Shown one piece after another: positions 41,010-52,524 of a stretch of DNA of 64,000 bases. The notes beneath the pieces are model-generated. The model ran no database searches and had not been told where the DNA came from. It saw nothing but the letters and a program-made list of their open reading frames with translations. The position numbers and the translations under genes were made by a program. The DNA comes from Meconema thalassinum (Eukaryota; Arthropoda; Insecta; Orthoptera; Tettigoniidae). The DNA lies in assembly GCA_946902985.2 (NCBI GenBank), contig OX336388.2, forward strand, positions 1,696,475,978 to 1,696,539,977, in the 5' to 3' direction. The first letter of the stretch is position 1, and every line of letters starts with the position of its first letter.

Positions 41010-44000
41010 ATGACAGGTAACTGTAACTTCGATACTAATTATGACAAGGAACTGTAATTTCGATACAAATTATGGCAGGTAACTGTAACTTTGATACTAA
41101 TTATGACAGGTAACAGTAACTTCGATACTAATTATGACAAGTAACTGTAACTTCGTTACTAAATATGACAAGTAACTCTAATTTTGATAAAAAATTATGG
41201 CAGGTAACTGTAACTTCGATACTAATTAATACAGGTAACAGTAACTTCGATACTAATTATGACAGGTTACTGTAACATTGTTACTAACTATGTCAAGTAA
41301 CTGTAACTTCGATACTAATTATGACAAGTAACTGTAACTTCGATACTTATTATGACAGGTAAGTGTAACTTCATTACTAATTATGACAAGAAACTGTAAC
41401 TTCGATACTAATTATGACAGGTAACTGTAACTTCGATACTAATTATGACAAGTAACTGTAATTTCGATACAAATTTTGGAAGGTAACTGTAACTTCGATA
41501 CTAATTATGACAGGTATCAGTAACTTCGATACTAATTATGACAAGTAACTGTAACTTCGATACTAATTTTGACAGGTAACTGTAATTTCGTTACTAATTA
41601 TGACAAGTAACTGTAATTTCGATACAAATTATGGCAGGTAACTCTAACTTCGATACTAATTAATACAGGTAACAGTAACTTCGATACTAATTATGACAGG
41701 TTACTGTAACATCGTTACTAATTATGTCAAGTAACTCTAACTTCGATAGTAATTATGACAAGTAACTGTAACTTCGATACTTATTATGACAGGTAACTGT
41801 AACTTCATTACTAATTATGACAAGAAACTGGAAACTTCGATACTAATTATGACAGGTAACAGTAACTTCGATATTGATTATGAAAAGTAACAGTAACTTC
41901 GTTACTAATTATGACAAGTAAATGTAATTTCGATACAAATTATGGCAGGTAACTGTAACTTCGATACTAATTATGACAGGTTACAGTAACTTCGATACTA
42001 ATTATGACAGAAAACAGTAACTTCGATACTAATTATGACAGGTAACAGTAACTTCGATAATAATTATGGAAGGTAACTGTACCTTCGATACTAATTATGA
42101 CAGTTAACTGTAACTTCGTTACTAATTATGACAAGTAACTGTAATTTCGATACAAATTATGGCAGGTAACTGGAACTTCGATACTATTTATGACAGGTAA
42201 CAGTAACTTCGATACATATTTTGACAAGTAACTGTAACTTCGATAATAATTATGACAGGTAACTGTAACTTCGTTACTAATTATGACAAGTAACTGTAAT
42301 TTCGATGCAAATTTTGGCAGGTAACTGTAACTTCGATACTAATTATGACAGGTATCAGTCACTTCGATACTAATTACGACAGGTAACTGTAACTTCGTTA
42401 CTAATTATGACAAATACCTGTAATTTCGATACAAATTATGGCAGGAAACTGTAACTTCGATACTAATCATGACAGGTAACAGTAAGTTCGATACTAATTA
42501 TGACAAGTAACTATAACTTCGATACAAATTATGACAGGTAACTGTAACTTCGATACTAATTTTGACAAGTAACTTTAATTTCGATACTAGTAATGGCAGG
42601 TAACTGTAACTTCCTTACTAATTATGACAAGTCCCTGTAATTTCGATACAAATTATGGCAGGTAACTGTAACTTCGATACTAATTATGTCAGGTAACAGT
42701 TACTTCGATACTAATTATGACAGGAAACTGTAACTTCGTTTCTAATTATGACAAGTAACTGTAATATCGATACAAATTATGACAGTTAACTGTAACTTCG
42801 TTACTTATTATGACAAGTAACTGTAATTTCGATACAAATTATGGCAGGTAACGGTACCTTCGATTCTAATTATGACAGGTAACTGTAACTTCGATACTAA
42901 TTATGACAAGGAACTGTAATTTCGATACAAATTATGACAGGTAACGGTAACTTTGATACTAATTATGACAGGTAACTGTAACATCGATACTAATTATGAC
43001 AAGAAACTCTAACTTCGTTACTAATTATGACAAGTAACAGTAATATTGATAAAAAATTATGGTAGTTAACTGTAACTTCAATACTAATTATGACAGGTAA
43101 CAGTACTTCGATACTAATTATGACAGGTAACTGTGACTTCGTTACTATTTATGACAAGTCCCTGTAATTTCGTTACAAATTATGGCAGGTAACTGTAACT
43201 TCGTTACTAATTATGACAAGTAACTGTAATTTCGTTACAAATTATGGCATGTAATTGTAATTTCGATACTAATTATGACAGGTAACAGAAACTTCGATAC
43301 TAATTATGACAAGTAACTGTAACTTCGATACTAATTATGACAAGTAACTGTAACTTCGTTACTAAATATGACAAGGAACTGTAATTTCGATACAAATTAT
43401 GGCAGGTAACTGTAACTTCGATACTTATTATAACAGGTAACAGTAACATCGATACTTATTATGGCAGGTAACAGTACCTTCGATACTAATTATGACAGGT
43501 AACTGTAACTTCGATACTAATTATGACAAGGAACTGTAATTTCGATACAAATTATGGCAGGTAACTGTAACTTCGATACTAATTATGACAGGTAACAGTA
43601 ACTTCGATACTTATTATGACAAGTAATTGTAACTTCGATACTAATTATGACAGGTAACTGTAACTTCGATACTAATTATGACAAGTAACTGTAACTTCGA
43701 TACTAATTGTGACAAGTAACTGTATCTTCGATACTAATTATGACGGGTAACAGTAACTTCGATATTCATTATGACAAGTAACAGTAACTTCGATACTAAT
43801 TATGACAAGTAACTGTAATTTCGATACAAATTTTGGCAGGTAACGGTAACGTCGATACTAATTATGACAGGTAACAGTAACTTCGATACTTATTATGACA
43901 AGTAACTGTAACTTCGATACTAATTATGACAGGTAACTGTAACTTCGTTACAAATTATGACAAGTAACTGTAATTTCGATACAAATTATGGCAGGTAACT

Positions 44001-46580
44001 CTAACTTCGATACTAATTATGACAGGTAACAGTAACTTCGATACTAATTATGGCAGGTAACTGTAACTTCGATACTAACTATGACAGGTAACAGTAACTT
44101 CGATACTAATTATGACAAGAAACTCTAACTTCGTTACTAATTATGATAAGTAACAGTAATTTTGATAAAAAATTATGGTAGGTAACTGTAACTTCAATAC
44201 TAATTATGTCAGGTAACAGTAACTTCGATACTAATTATGAGAGGAAACTGTAACTTCGTTACTAATTATGACAAGTAGCTGTAATTTCGATACTAATTAT
44301 GACAGGTAACTGTAACTTCGATACTAATTATGACAAGGAACTGTAATTTCGATACAAATTATGGCAGGTAACTGTAACTTTGATACTAATTATGACAGGT
44401 AACAGTAACTTCGATACTAATTATGACAAGTAACTGTAACTTCGTTACTAATTATGACAAGTAACTCTAATTTTGATAAAAAATTATGGCAGGTAACTGT
44501 AACTTCGGTACTAATTAATACAGGTAACAGTAACTTCGATACTAATTATGACAGGTTACTGTAACATCGTTACTAACTATGTCAAGTAACTGTAACTTCG
44601 ATACTAATTATGACAAGTAACTGTAACTTCGATACTTATTATGACAGGTAAGTGTAACTTCATTACTAATTATGACAAGAAACTGTAACTTCGATACTAA
44701 TTATGACAGGTAACTGTAACTTCGATACTAATTATGACAAGTAACTGTAATTTCGATACAAATTTTGGAAGGTAACTGTAACTTCGATACTAATTATGAC
44801 AGGTATCAGTAACTTCGATACTAATTATGATAAGTAACTGTAACTTCGATACTAATTTTGACAGGTAACTGTAATTTCGTTACTAATTATGACAAGTAAC
44901 TGTAATTTCGATACAAATTATGGCAGGTAACTCTAACTTCGATACTAATTAATACAGGTAACAGTAACTTCGATACTAATTATGACAGGTTACTGTAACA
45001 TCGTTACTAATTATGTCAAGTAACTCTAACTTCGATAGTAATTATGACAAGTAACTGTAACTTCGATACTTATTATGACAGGTAACTGTAACTTCATTAC
45101 TAATTATGACAAGAAACTGGAAACTTCGATACTAATTATGACAGGTAACAGTAACTTCGATATTGATTATGAAAAGTAACAGTAACTTCGTTACTAATTA
45201 TGACAAGTAAATGTAATTTCGATACAAATTATGGCAGGTAACTGTAACTTCGATACTAATTATGACAGGTTACAGTAACTTCGATACTAATTATGACTGA
45301 AAACAGTAACTTCGATACTAATTATGACAGGTAACAGTAACTTCGATAATAATTATGGAAGGTAACTGTACCTTCGATACTAATTATGACAGTTAACTGT
45401 AACTTCGTTACTAATTATGACAAGTAACTGTAATTTCGATACAAATTATGGCAGGTAACTGTAACTTCGATACTATTTATGACAGGTAACAGTAACTTCG
45501 ATACTTATTTTGACAAGTAACTGTAACTTCGATAATAATTATGACAGGTAACTGTAACTTCGTTACTAATTATGACAAGTAACTGTAATTTCGATACAAA
45601 TTTTGGCAGGTAACTGTAACTTCGATACTAATTATGACAGGTAACAGTCACTTCGATACTAATTACGACAGGTAACTGTAACTTCGTTACTAATTATGAC
45701 AAATACCTGTAATTTCGATACAAATTATGGCAGGAAACTGTAACTTCGATACTAATCATGACATGTAACAGTAAGTTCGATACTAATTATGACAAGTAAC
45801 TATAACTTCGATACAAATTATGACAGGTAACTGTAACTTCGATACTAATTTTGACAAGTAACTTTAATTTCGATACTAGTAATGGCAGGTAACTGTAACT
45901 TCCTTACTAATTATGACAAGTCCCTGTAATTTCGATACAAATTATGGCAGGTAACTGTAACTTCGATACTAATTATGTCAGGTAACAGTTACTTCGATAC
46001 TAATTATGACAGGAAACTGTAACTTCGTTTCTAATTATGACAAGTAACTGTAATATCGATACAAATTATGACAGTTAACTGTAACTTCGTTACTTATTAT
46101 GACAAGTAACTGTAATTTCGATACAAATTATGGCAGGTAACGGTACCTTCGATTCTAATTATGACAGGTAACTGTAACTTCGATACTAATTATGACAAGG
46201 AACTGTAATTTCGATACAAATTATGACAGGTAACGGTAACATTGATACTAATTATGACAGGTAACTGTAACTTCGATACTAATTATGACAAGAAACTCTA
46301 ACTTCGTTACTAATTATGACAAGTAACAGTAATATTGATAAAAAATTATGGTAGGTAACTGTAACTTCAATACTAATTATGACAGGTAACAGTAACTTCG
46401 ATACTAATTATGACAGGTAACTGTAACTTCGTTACTATTTATGACAAGTCCCTGTAATTTCGTTACAAATTATGGCAGGTAACTGTAACTTCGTTACTAA
46501 TTATGACAAGTAACTGTAATTTCGTTACAAATTATGGCATGTAATTGTAATTTCGATACTAATTATGACTGGTAACAGAA
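41010..46580. repeat. 3,289-bp tandem duplication with shared 2-bp insertion
   Basis: Blocks of roughly 41010-43290 and 44300-46580 match at an offset of 3,289 bp. Both carry the otherwise unseen AAACTGGAAACTTCG (at 41825 and 45114) and the same modified monomer ACTTTAATTTCGATACTAG. The interval between them is a rearranged unit start. Confidence 0.75.
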
Positions 46581-46945
46581 ACTTCGATACTAATTATGAC
46601 AGGTAACAGTAACTTCGATACTAATTATGACAAGTAACTGTAACTTCGATACTAATTATGACAAGTAACTGTAACTTCGTTACTAAATATGACAAGGAAC
46701 TGTAATTTCGATACAAATTATGGCAGGTAACTGTAACTTCGATACTTATTATGACAGGTAACAGTAACATCGATACTTATTATGGCAGGTAACAGTACCT
46801 TCGATACTAATTATGACAGGTAACTGTAACTTCGATACTAATTATGACAAGGAACTGTAATTTCGATACAAATTATGGCAGGGAACTGTAACTTCGATAC
46901 TAATTATGACAGGTAACAGTAACTTCGATACTTATTATGACAAGT

Positions 46946-46957
46946 AACTGTAACTTC
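46946..46957. repeat. Target-site duplication, left copy (insertion 2)
   Basis: AACTGTAACTTC here is repeated exactly at 55413-55424. The unoccupied paralogous context around 43600-43760 has the same monomer order on both sides with the 12-mer once. Confidence 0.85.
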
Positions 46958-47069
46958 ATTATATAAATAATTCATTCTTTTGGGCTAATGCCGTGTGTAT
47001 TTTTAATTTAAAACCATACGTTTCGGAGAAACCTTGCCTCCTTTTTCAATGGAAATAAACAATGTGGCC
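46958..47069 (-). mobile_element. Inverted 3'-tail fragment of PLE family 2
   Basis: This is the reverse complement of the tail seen at about 55272-55383, from the sense GGCCACATTG to the AT-rich end. It includes the hammerhead-like remnant (47014-47052). It stops 29 bp short of the right-hand tail. Homology ends at 47069, followed by 8 bp (47070-47077) that match neither side but resemble the adjacent AATGTGG, perhaps slippage at the joint. Confidence 0.9.
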
Positions 47070-47077
47070 TAATGTAG

Positions 47078-49202
47078 CAGCGCGCTAGCAAGGCACTCGT
47101 TTCGAGAGGATCCAGAACTCTCGTACTGAATTGGACGCAGTTTCCCGTGAGTTATTACACTTACATCTGCTTCTTAGTAGCATTCTCTCAGAGGAATTGT
47201 GGCTGTTCTTTGAACGTATCTCCGCTATTCAGGCCGAGAATAATTTTTGTCGGGCTGTAGATAGACAAAGAGCTAAGTTCCTTCGATTGTCCTCGAGACA
47301 AACAGCTCCTCGTACGGTTCTTGATACTAGTAAAGTTGTAGTCAATCTTTCTAATACCCCTTTAGATGACTATCAAACAACTTTACTAAGCAGAGGTCTC
47401 AACTTTGCTCTCGCACCCTCCAAAATTCCTACAGAGGAGTTGATCACATCCGTTGAGGCTGCCATCTACAATTTACCTCCAGATGAAGCTGATGAAGTTA
47501 GACAAGAAAGTGTGAGGATATTAAGATCCTCTAAAGTACCCACACCCAATTTAACTCGGGGTGAAAGAAAGGCATTGAAGGAACTAAGAAATAATGACAC
47601 CATTTCTATTCTTCACGCTGACAAGGGAAATGCGACAGTGGTGATGGATACCGTTGAATATAAAAGTAAAATCTCGATTCTGTTATCTGATCCTGTCTAC
47701 AGACTGTGCACTCGTGATCCAACCACTCGTGTATCCAATGCCACTGCTAAGCTTGTTTACTGTCATCTATTCCAAAAGAAGAGGGAAGATGTCTTATTCC
47801 GAGAGATGCTGTTCCTCCGAGATTGTATGGTCTTCCAAAAATCCATAAGCAAGACGTCCCTCTTCGACCAATTGTTAGCACAATAGGTTCTCCAACGTAT
47901 GCTCTTGCGCAATATCTCAGCAAGTTGCTTCAGCCGCACTTGGGGCGCACACAGTCCTACATTAGGGATTCAACCCATTTCGTCGAAAAATTGTCAACCA
48001 TCGCCGTTCAACCAAATGCTATTTTGGTGAGTTTTGATGTAGAGTCCTTGTTTACCAGAGTGCCGGTGGACTCGGTCATGTCACTCATCAAGGATTTGTT
48101 TCCTGAGGACATTGCCCGATTATTCCACCACTGCTTGTGTTCCAGCTATTTCTTGTGGGATGGTAAATATTACGAGCAGACTGATGGTGTGGCCATGGGA
48201 AGTCCACTCTCGCCTGTCGTGGCAAATTTTTTCATGGAACATTTTGAGGGGGAGGCTATATCTTCGGCGTCTTTCAAACCTGTGATTTGGTGGAGGTATG
48301 TGGATGATACGTTCGTGGTGTGGGAGGAGGGTTCTGAGAAACTGAACCACTTTCTGAACCACCTAAATCAGCTGCATCCTTCAATCCACTTCACAATGGA
48401 GCTAGAGTCAGGTGGATGCTTACCTTTTTTGGATGTTCTTGTGAGGAGGAAAGCGGATGGCTCCATGGGGCACAGCGTCTACCGTAAGCCAACTCACACT
48501 AACCGTTATTTACATGCGGACTCCCACCACCACCCAGCACAAAAACAAGGAATTATAACAACTCTAGCCAAAAGAGCGGAACGTATTTGTGAGGCATCAA
48601 CTCTTCAGGAAGAGTTACATGCCTTACAAACCATGTTTAAGGGTAATGGCTATAATGAATCCACTATATATAGGTCCCTACATCCCAGAAGGAGGGATAG
48701 ACAACCTTCTCAGAGCTCCGACGTGAGAGGAACTGCTTACCTCCCTTATATTCACAACACCACTGACCGCGTTGCTAAGATTCTCCGCAAGCACAAGATA
48801 AAAACAGTTTTCGGCACTATGACGAAAATTGGTCAACGTTTAGCATTAAACAAAGATAAATTGTCCCCAATACTACAACCTGGGGTGTATGAAGTCCCAT
48901 GTACTTGCGGAAAAGTCTACATTGGACAAACAAAACGATCCATTGCCACTCGCATCAAAGAGCATCAAAGGAACATCCGTCTAAACCAACCTGACAAATC
49001 AGCTATAGCTGAACATGCCCTGTCTTCAGGGCACGATGTATGTTTCAAGGATGCTCATGCGCTTGCCCTTGTTAAGCACAACTGGTCTAGAATTATAAGG
49101 GAGGCAGTTGAAATTCGTAAAAATCCCAATAATTTTAACAGAGACACTGGATATCAGCTAAGTGACACTTGGCTACCAGTTATTAAGGATCTAGGGAGAT
49201 AG
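47078..49202 (+). pseudogene. PLE family 2 polyprotein copy A, truncated and frameshifted
   Basis: Homology to the intact 785-aa protein starts at residue 78 (QRASKAL), so the start codon is missing. Two breaks are visible against copies B and C. A 1-bp loss near 47098 (CTCGTTTCG against CTCGTTATCG) shifts the frame within the first codons. A second 1-bp loss near 47757 (GTTTACTG against GTTAAACTG) shifts it just before the YGLPKIHK motif. Downstream of that the frame is open to the TAG at 49200-49202, with RT motifs A, B, YVDD and the full GIY-YIG domain. It also has a D for E change in the PDEAEEV segment. It is non-functional as a single protein. Apart from these changes it is nearly identical to its neighbours, so decay is recent. 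Confidence 0.93.
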
Positions 49203-49684
49203 TTCCTCTCAGTCTCTCTGTTCTTCACATATTAAAAATTGTACATTTTCCCTCTAGGGCTCAGAGCCTGGATTTGATCTCCTTTGTTCGTCACTGGAGG
49301 AGTTTCCATCTGTTTATTCGCCGTTGACTGTATGACGTTAGGTATCGTTCAGCTACTATTCCCTTTTGTTTATGTTTCCATATATCCATCTAACCCTCCC
49401 ACCTCCCCCCTCCCTCCTCATTCTTCGAGGAGTTTCTATATTTTTACACCGCCCCCTTTACCTTCTTGTTACTTACTACTCTGTCCGCCGTTCCACCATG
49501 GTCCATACAGTTATTTCTGGCAGCTGCTCTCTGGTGACGAACAGAGGAATTTATCTATATTTTTTGTAATCTCATTGATATACTTTCTTTGGCCACATTG
49601 TTTATTTCCATTGAAAAAGGAGGCAAGGTTTCTCCGAAACGTATGGTTTTAAATTAAAAATACACACGGCATTAGCCCAAAAGA
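49203..49684 (+). other. PLE family 2 3' UTR / pseudo-LTR region, copy A
   Basis: This 482-bp non-coding tail is pyrimidine-rich in its middle, with two GAGGAGTTTC words. It ends in the hammerhead-like fold, an ATTAAA polyadenylation-like hexamer and the conserved CACGGC. It is repeated behind copies B and C. The ATG of the next copy's ORF (49685) lies at its end, so the tail doubles as the leader of the following unit. Confidence 0.75.
49608..49646 (+). ncRNA. Degenerate hammerhead-like fold, copy A tail
   Basis: The position is homologous to the family 1 hammerhead. Stem II is GGAG/CTCC around a 9-nt loop and is followed by GAAAC. The core reads TTGAAAA in place of CTGANGA, with U at 3, A at 8, and a G in the cleavage position 17. 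CCAT and ATGG can form a new closing stem. Cleavage is not expected. Equivalent folds are at 52448-52486, 55289-55327 and inverted at 47014-47052. Confidence 0.6.
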
Positions 49685-52042
49685 ATGAATTATTTATATA
49701 ATAATCCGGGCCGTGAAAGCCTTAATATGCAAATTAGAAACCTCTATGGGGAGGAAGTTGTTCGACAATCATCTAAATTTAGTAAGTTGAGGCGAAGAAG
49801 GAGCTCTCTCCTTTCATCGTTGTCCTTCTTTCTTAGATGCAGGGATCATAACATCATTCCCAACTGTGTAAAATTGAAGCAAACTATACACACTCATAAA
49901 GCTATGAGAATTTATCAGCGCGCTAGCAAGGCACTCGTTATCGAGAGGATCCAGAACTCTCGTACTGAATTGGACGCAGTTTCCCGTGAGTTATTACACT
50001 TACATCTGCTTCTTAGTAGCATTCTCTCAGAGGAATTGTGGCTGTTCTTTGAACGTATCTCCGCTATTCAGGCCGAGAATAATTTTTGTCGGGCTGTAGA
50101 TAGACAAAGAGCTAAGTTCCTTCGATTGTCCTCGAGACAAACAGCTCCTCGTACGGTTCTTGATACTAGTAAAGTTGTAGTCAATCTTTCTAATACCCCT
50201 TTAGATGACTATCAAACAACTTTACTAAGCAGAGGTCTCAACTTTGCTCTCGCACCCTCCAAAATTCCTACAGAGGAGTTGATCACATCCGTTGAGGCTG
50301 CCATCTACAATTTACCTCCAGATGAAGCTGAAGAAGTTAGACAAGAAAGTGTGAGGATATTAAGATCCTCTAAAGTACCCACACCCAATTTAACTCGGGG
50401 TGAAAGAAAGGCATTGAAGGAACTAAGAAATAATGACACCATTTCTATTCTTCACGCTGACAAGGGAAATGCGACAGTGGTGATGGATACCGTTGAATAT
50501 AAAAGTAAAATCTCGATTCTGTTATCTGATCCTGTCTACAGACTGTGCACTCGTGATCCAACCACTCGTGTATCCAATGCCACTGCTAAGCTTGTTAAAC
50601 TGTCATCTATTCCAAAAGAAGAGGGAAGATGTCTTATTCCGAGAGATGCTGTTCCTCCGAGATTGTATGGTCTTCCAAAAATCCATAAGCAAGACGTCCC
50701 TCTTCGACCAATTGTTAGCACAATAGGTTCTCCAACGTATGCTCTTGCGCAATATCTCAGCAAGTTGCTTCAGCCGCACTTGGGGCGCACACAGTCCTAC
50801 ATTAGGGATTCAACCCATTTCGTCGAAAAATTGTCAACCATCGCCGTTCAACCAAATGCTATTTTGGTGAGTTTTGATGTAGAGTCCTTGTTTACCAGAG
50901 TGCCGGTGGACTCGGTCATGTCACTCATCAAGGATTTGTTTCCTGAGGACATTGCCCGATTATTCCACCACTGCTTGTGTTCCAGCTATTTCTTGTGGGA
51001 TGGTAAATATTACGAGCAGACTGATGGTGTGGCCATGGGAAGTCCACTCTCGCCTGTCGTGGCAAATTTTTTCATGGAACATTTTGAGGGGGAGGCTATA
51101 TCTTCGGCGTCTTTCAAACCTGTGATTTGGTGGAGGTATGTGGATGATACGTTCGTGGTGTGGGAGGAGGGTTCTGAGAAACTGAACCACTTTCTGAACC
51201 ACCTAAATCAGCTGCATCCTTCAATCCACTTCACAATGGAGCTAGAGTCAGGTGGATGCTTACCTTTTTTGGATGTTCTTGTGAGGAGGAAAGCGGATGG
51301 CTCCATGGGGCACAGCGTCTACCGTAAGCCAACTCACACTAACCGTTATTTACATGCGGACTCCCACCACCACCCAGCACAAAAACAAGGAATTATAACA
51401 ACTCTAGCCAAAAGAGCGGAACGTATTTGTGAGGCATCAACTCTTCAGGAAGAGTTACATGCCTTACAAACCATGTTTAAGGGTAATGGCTATAATGAAT
51501 CCACTATATATAGGTCCCTACATCCCAGAAGGAGGGATAGACAACCTTCTCAGAGCTCCGACGTGAGAGGAACTGCTTACCTCCCTTATATTCACAACAC
51601 CACTGACCGCGTTGCTAAGATTCTCCGCAAGCACAAGATAAAAACAGTTTTCGGCACTATGACGAAAATTGGTCAACGTTTAGCATTAAACAAAGATAAA
51701 TTGTCCCCAATACTACAACCTGGGGTGTATGAAGTCCCATGTACTTGCGGAAAAGTCTACATTGGACAAACAAAACGATCCATTGCCACTCGCATCAAAG
51801 AGCATCAAAGGAACATCCGTCTAAACCAACCTGACAAATCAGCTATAGCTGAACATGCCCTGTCTTCAGGGCACGATGTATGTTTCAAGGATGCTCATGC
51901 GCTTGCCCTTGTTAAGCACAACTGGTCTAGAATTATAAGGGAGGCAGTTGAAATTCGTAAAAATCCCAATAATTTTAACAGAGACACTGGATATCAGCTA
52001 AGTGACACTTGGCTACCAGTTATTAAGGATCTAGGGAGATAG
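49685..52042 (+). CDS. Penelope-like reverse transcriptase/GIY-YIG endonuclease, copy B (785 aa)
   Basis: This is a complete PLE protein for target-primed reverse transcription: the nuclease nicks DNA and the RT copies element RNA from the exposed end. Domains in order: basic N-terminus (RRRRSS near 37-42), DKG motif (259-261), YGLPKIHK (328-335), RT motif A FDVESLF with D398, motif B TDGVAMGSPLSP (446-457), YVDD (485-488), thumb with KPTHTNRYLHADSHHH (548-563), linker, and GIY-YIG nuclease: GVY 680-682, CxC 686/688, YIG 692-694, R703, H707, H724, H730, E753, N765. The CxC between GIY and YIG with the later histidines is the CCHH arrangement of Penelope-type EN+ enzymes. Start choice: the first ATG (49685) lies in the preceding tail; an in-frame ATG at 49727 (Met15) is an alternative. 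All catalytic residues are present and no frame damage is visible. The TAG stop is followed by a 482-bp UTR. Confidence 0.95.
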   Translation: MNYLYNNPGRESLNMQIRNLYGEEVVRQSSKFSKLRRRRSSLLSSLSFFLRCRDHNIIPNCVKLKQTIHTHKAMRIYQRASKALVIERIQNSRTELDAVSRELLHLHLLLSSILSEELWLFFERISAIQAENNFCRAVDRQRAKFLRLSSRQTAPRTVLDTSKVVVNLSNTPLDDYQTTLLSRGLNFALAPSKIPTEELITSVEAAIYNLPPDEAEEVRQESVRILRSSKVPTPNLTRGERKALKELRNNDTISILHADKGNATVVMDTVEYKSKISILLSDPVYRLCTRDPTTRVSNATAKLVKLSSIPKEEGRCLIPRDAVPPRLYGLPKIHKQDVPLRPIVSTIGSPTYALAQYLSKLLQPHLGRTQSYIRDSTHFVEKLSTIAVQPNAILVSFDVESLFTRVPVDSVMSLIKDLFPEDIARLFHHCLCSSYFLWDGKYYEQTDGVAMGSPLSPVVANFFMEHFEGEAISSASFKPVIWWRYVDDTFVVWEEGSEKLNHFLNHLNQLHPSIHFTMELESGGCLPFLDVLVRRKADGSMGHSVYRKPTHTNRYLHADSHHHPAQKQGIITTLAKRAERICEASTLQEELHALQTMFKGNGYNESTIYRSLHPRRRDRQPSQSSDVRGTAYLPYIHNTTDRVAKILRKHKIKTVFGTMTKIGQRLALNKDKLSPILQPGVYEVPCTCGKVYIGQTKRSIATRIKEHQRNIRLNQPDKSAIAEHALSSGHDVCFKDAHALALVKHNWSRIIREAVEIRKNPNNFNRDTGYQLSDTWLPVIKDLGR

Positions 52043-52524
52043 TTCCTCTCAGTCTCTCTGTTCTTCACATATTAAAAATTGTACATTTTCCCTCTAGGGC
52101 TCAGAGCCTGGATTTGATCTCCTTTGTTCGTCACTGGAGGAGTTTCCATCTGTTTATTCGCCGTTGACTGTATGACGTTAGGTATCGTTCAGCTACTATT
52201 CCCTTTTGTTTATGTTTCCATATATCCATCTAACCCTCCCACCTCCCCCCTCCCTCCTCATTCTTCGAGGAGTTTCTATATTTTTACACCGCCCCCTTTA
52301 CCTTCTTGTTACTTACTACTCTGTCCGCCGTTCCACCATGGTCCATACAGTTATTTCTGGCAGCTGCTCTCTGGTGACGAACAGAGGAATTTATCTATAT
52401 TTTTTGTAATCTCTTTGATATACTTTCTTTGGCCACATTGTTTATTTCCATTGAAAAAGGAGGCAAGGTTTCTCCGAAACGTATGGTTTTAAATTAAAAA
52501 TACACACGGCATTAGCCCAAAAGA
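52043..52524 (+). other. PLE family 2 3' UTR / pseudo-LTR region, copy B
   Basis: This repeats 49203-49684 with a single A-to-T change near 52413. It holds the same pyrimidine-rich stretch, ATTAAA hexamer and conserved CACGGC. The next ORF starts at its end. Confidence 0.75.
52448..52486 (+). ncRNA. Degenerate hammerhead-like fold, copy B tail
   Basis: This is identical to the fold at 49608-49646, with a TTGAAAA core, GGAG/CTCC stem II and G at the cleavage position. Having the same changes in every copy shows that they were fixed in the source element and did not arise after insertion. Confidence 0.6.

Larger units (their letters stand above)
7628..46957. repeat. 31-bp satellite array, main 39-kb block with higher-order structure
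   Basis: This is an uninterrupted satellite of about 1,270 monomers in one orientation. No gene, RNA or mobile element is visible inside it. Structure appears at four levels: the monomer, a five-monomer order (about 155 bp), units of about 6.49, 3.26, 4.47, 1.77, 5.56 and 3.5 kb set by the marker TTTATGACAAGTCCCTG, and recent tandem duplications of pairs of units. Indels relative to 31 bp are rare and shared between unit copies, for example a 2-bp insertion at 41829 and 45118. Each monomer has one CpG, in TTCGAT; recurrent variants read TTTGAT or TTCAAT. Confidence 0.97.

Noticed and set aside
47131..47886. Apparent separate 251-codon gene at the start of PLE copy A
   Set aside because: Its start is an in-frame TTG inside the homologous longer protein and its end follows a frameshift; it is part of the broken copy A.
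48661..48680. TATA-like CTATATATAGG as an internal promoter
   Set aside because: It lies within the coding sequence between the RT and nuclease domains, and there is no other evidence of transcription start there.
49284..49652. A 122-codon open frame in the PLE family 2 3' UTR (also at 52124 and 54965) with hydrophobic stretches
   Set aside because: It begins at TTG and not ATG, overlaps the structured tail, has pyrimidine-driven low-complexity composition and lacks any recognisable domain; it is copied three times only because the UTR is.
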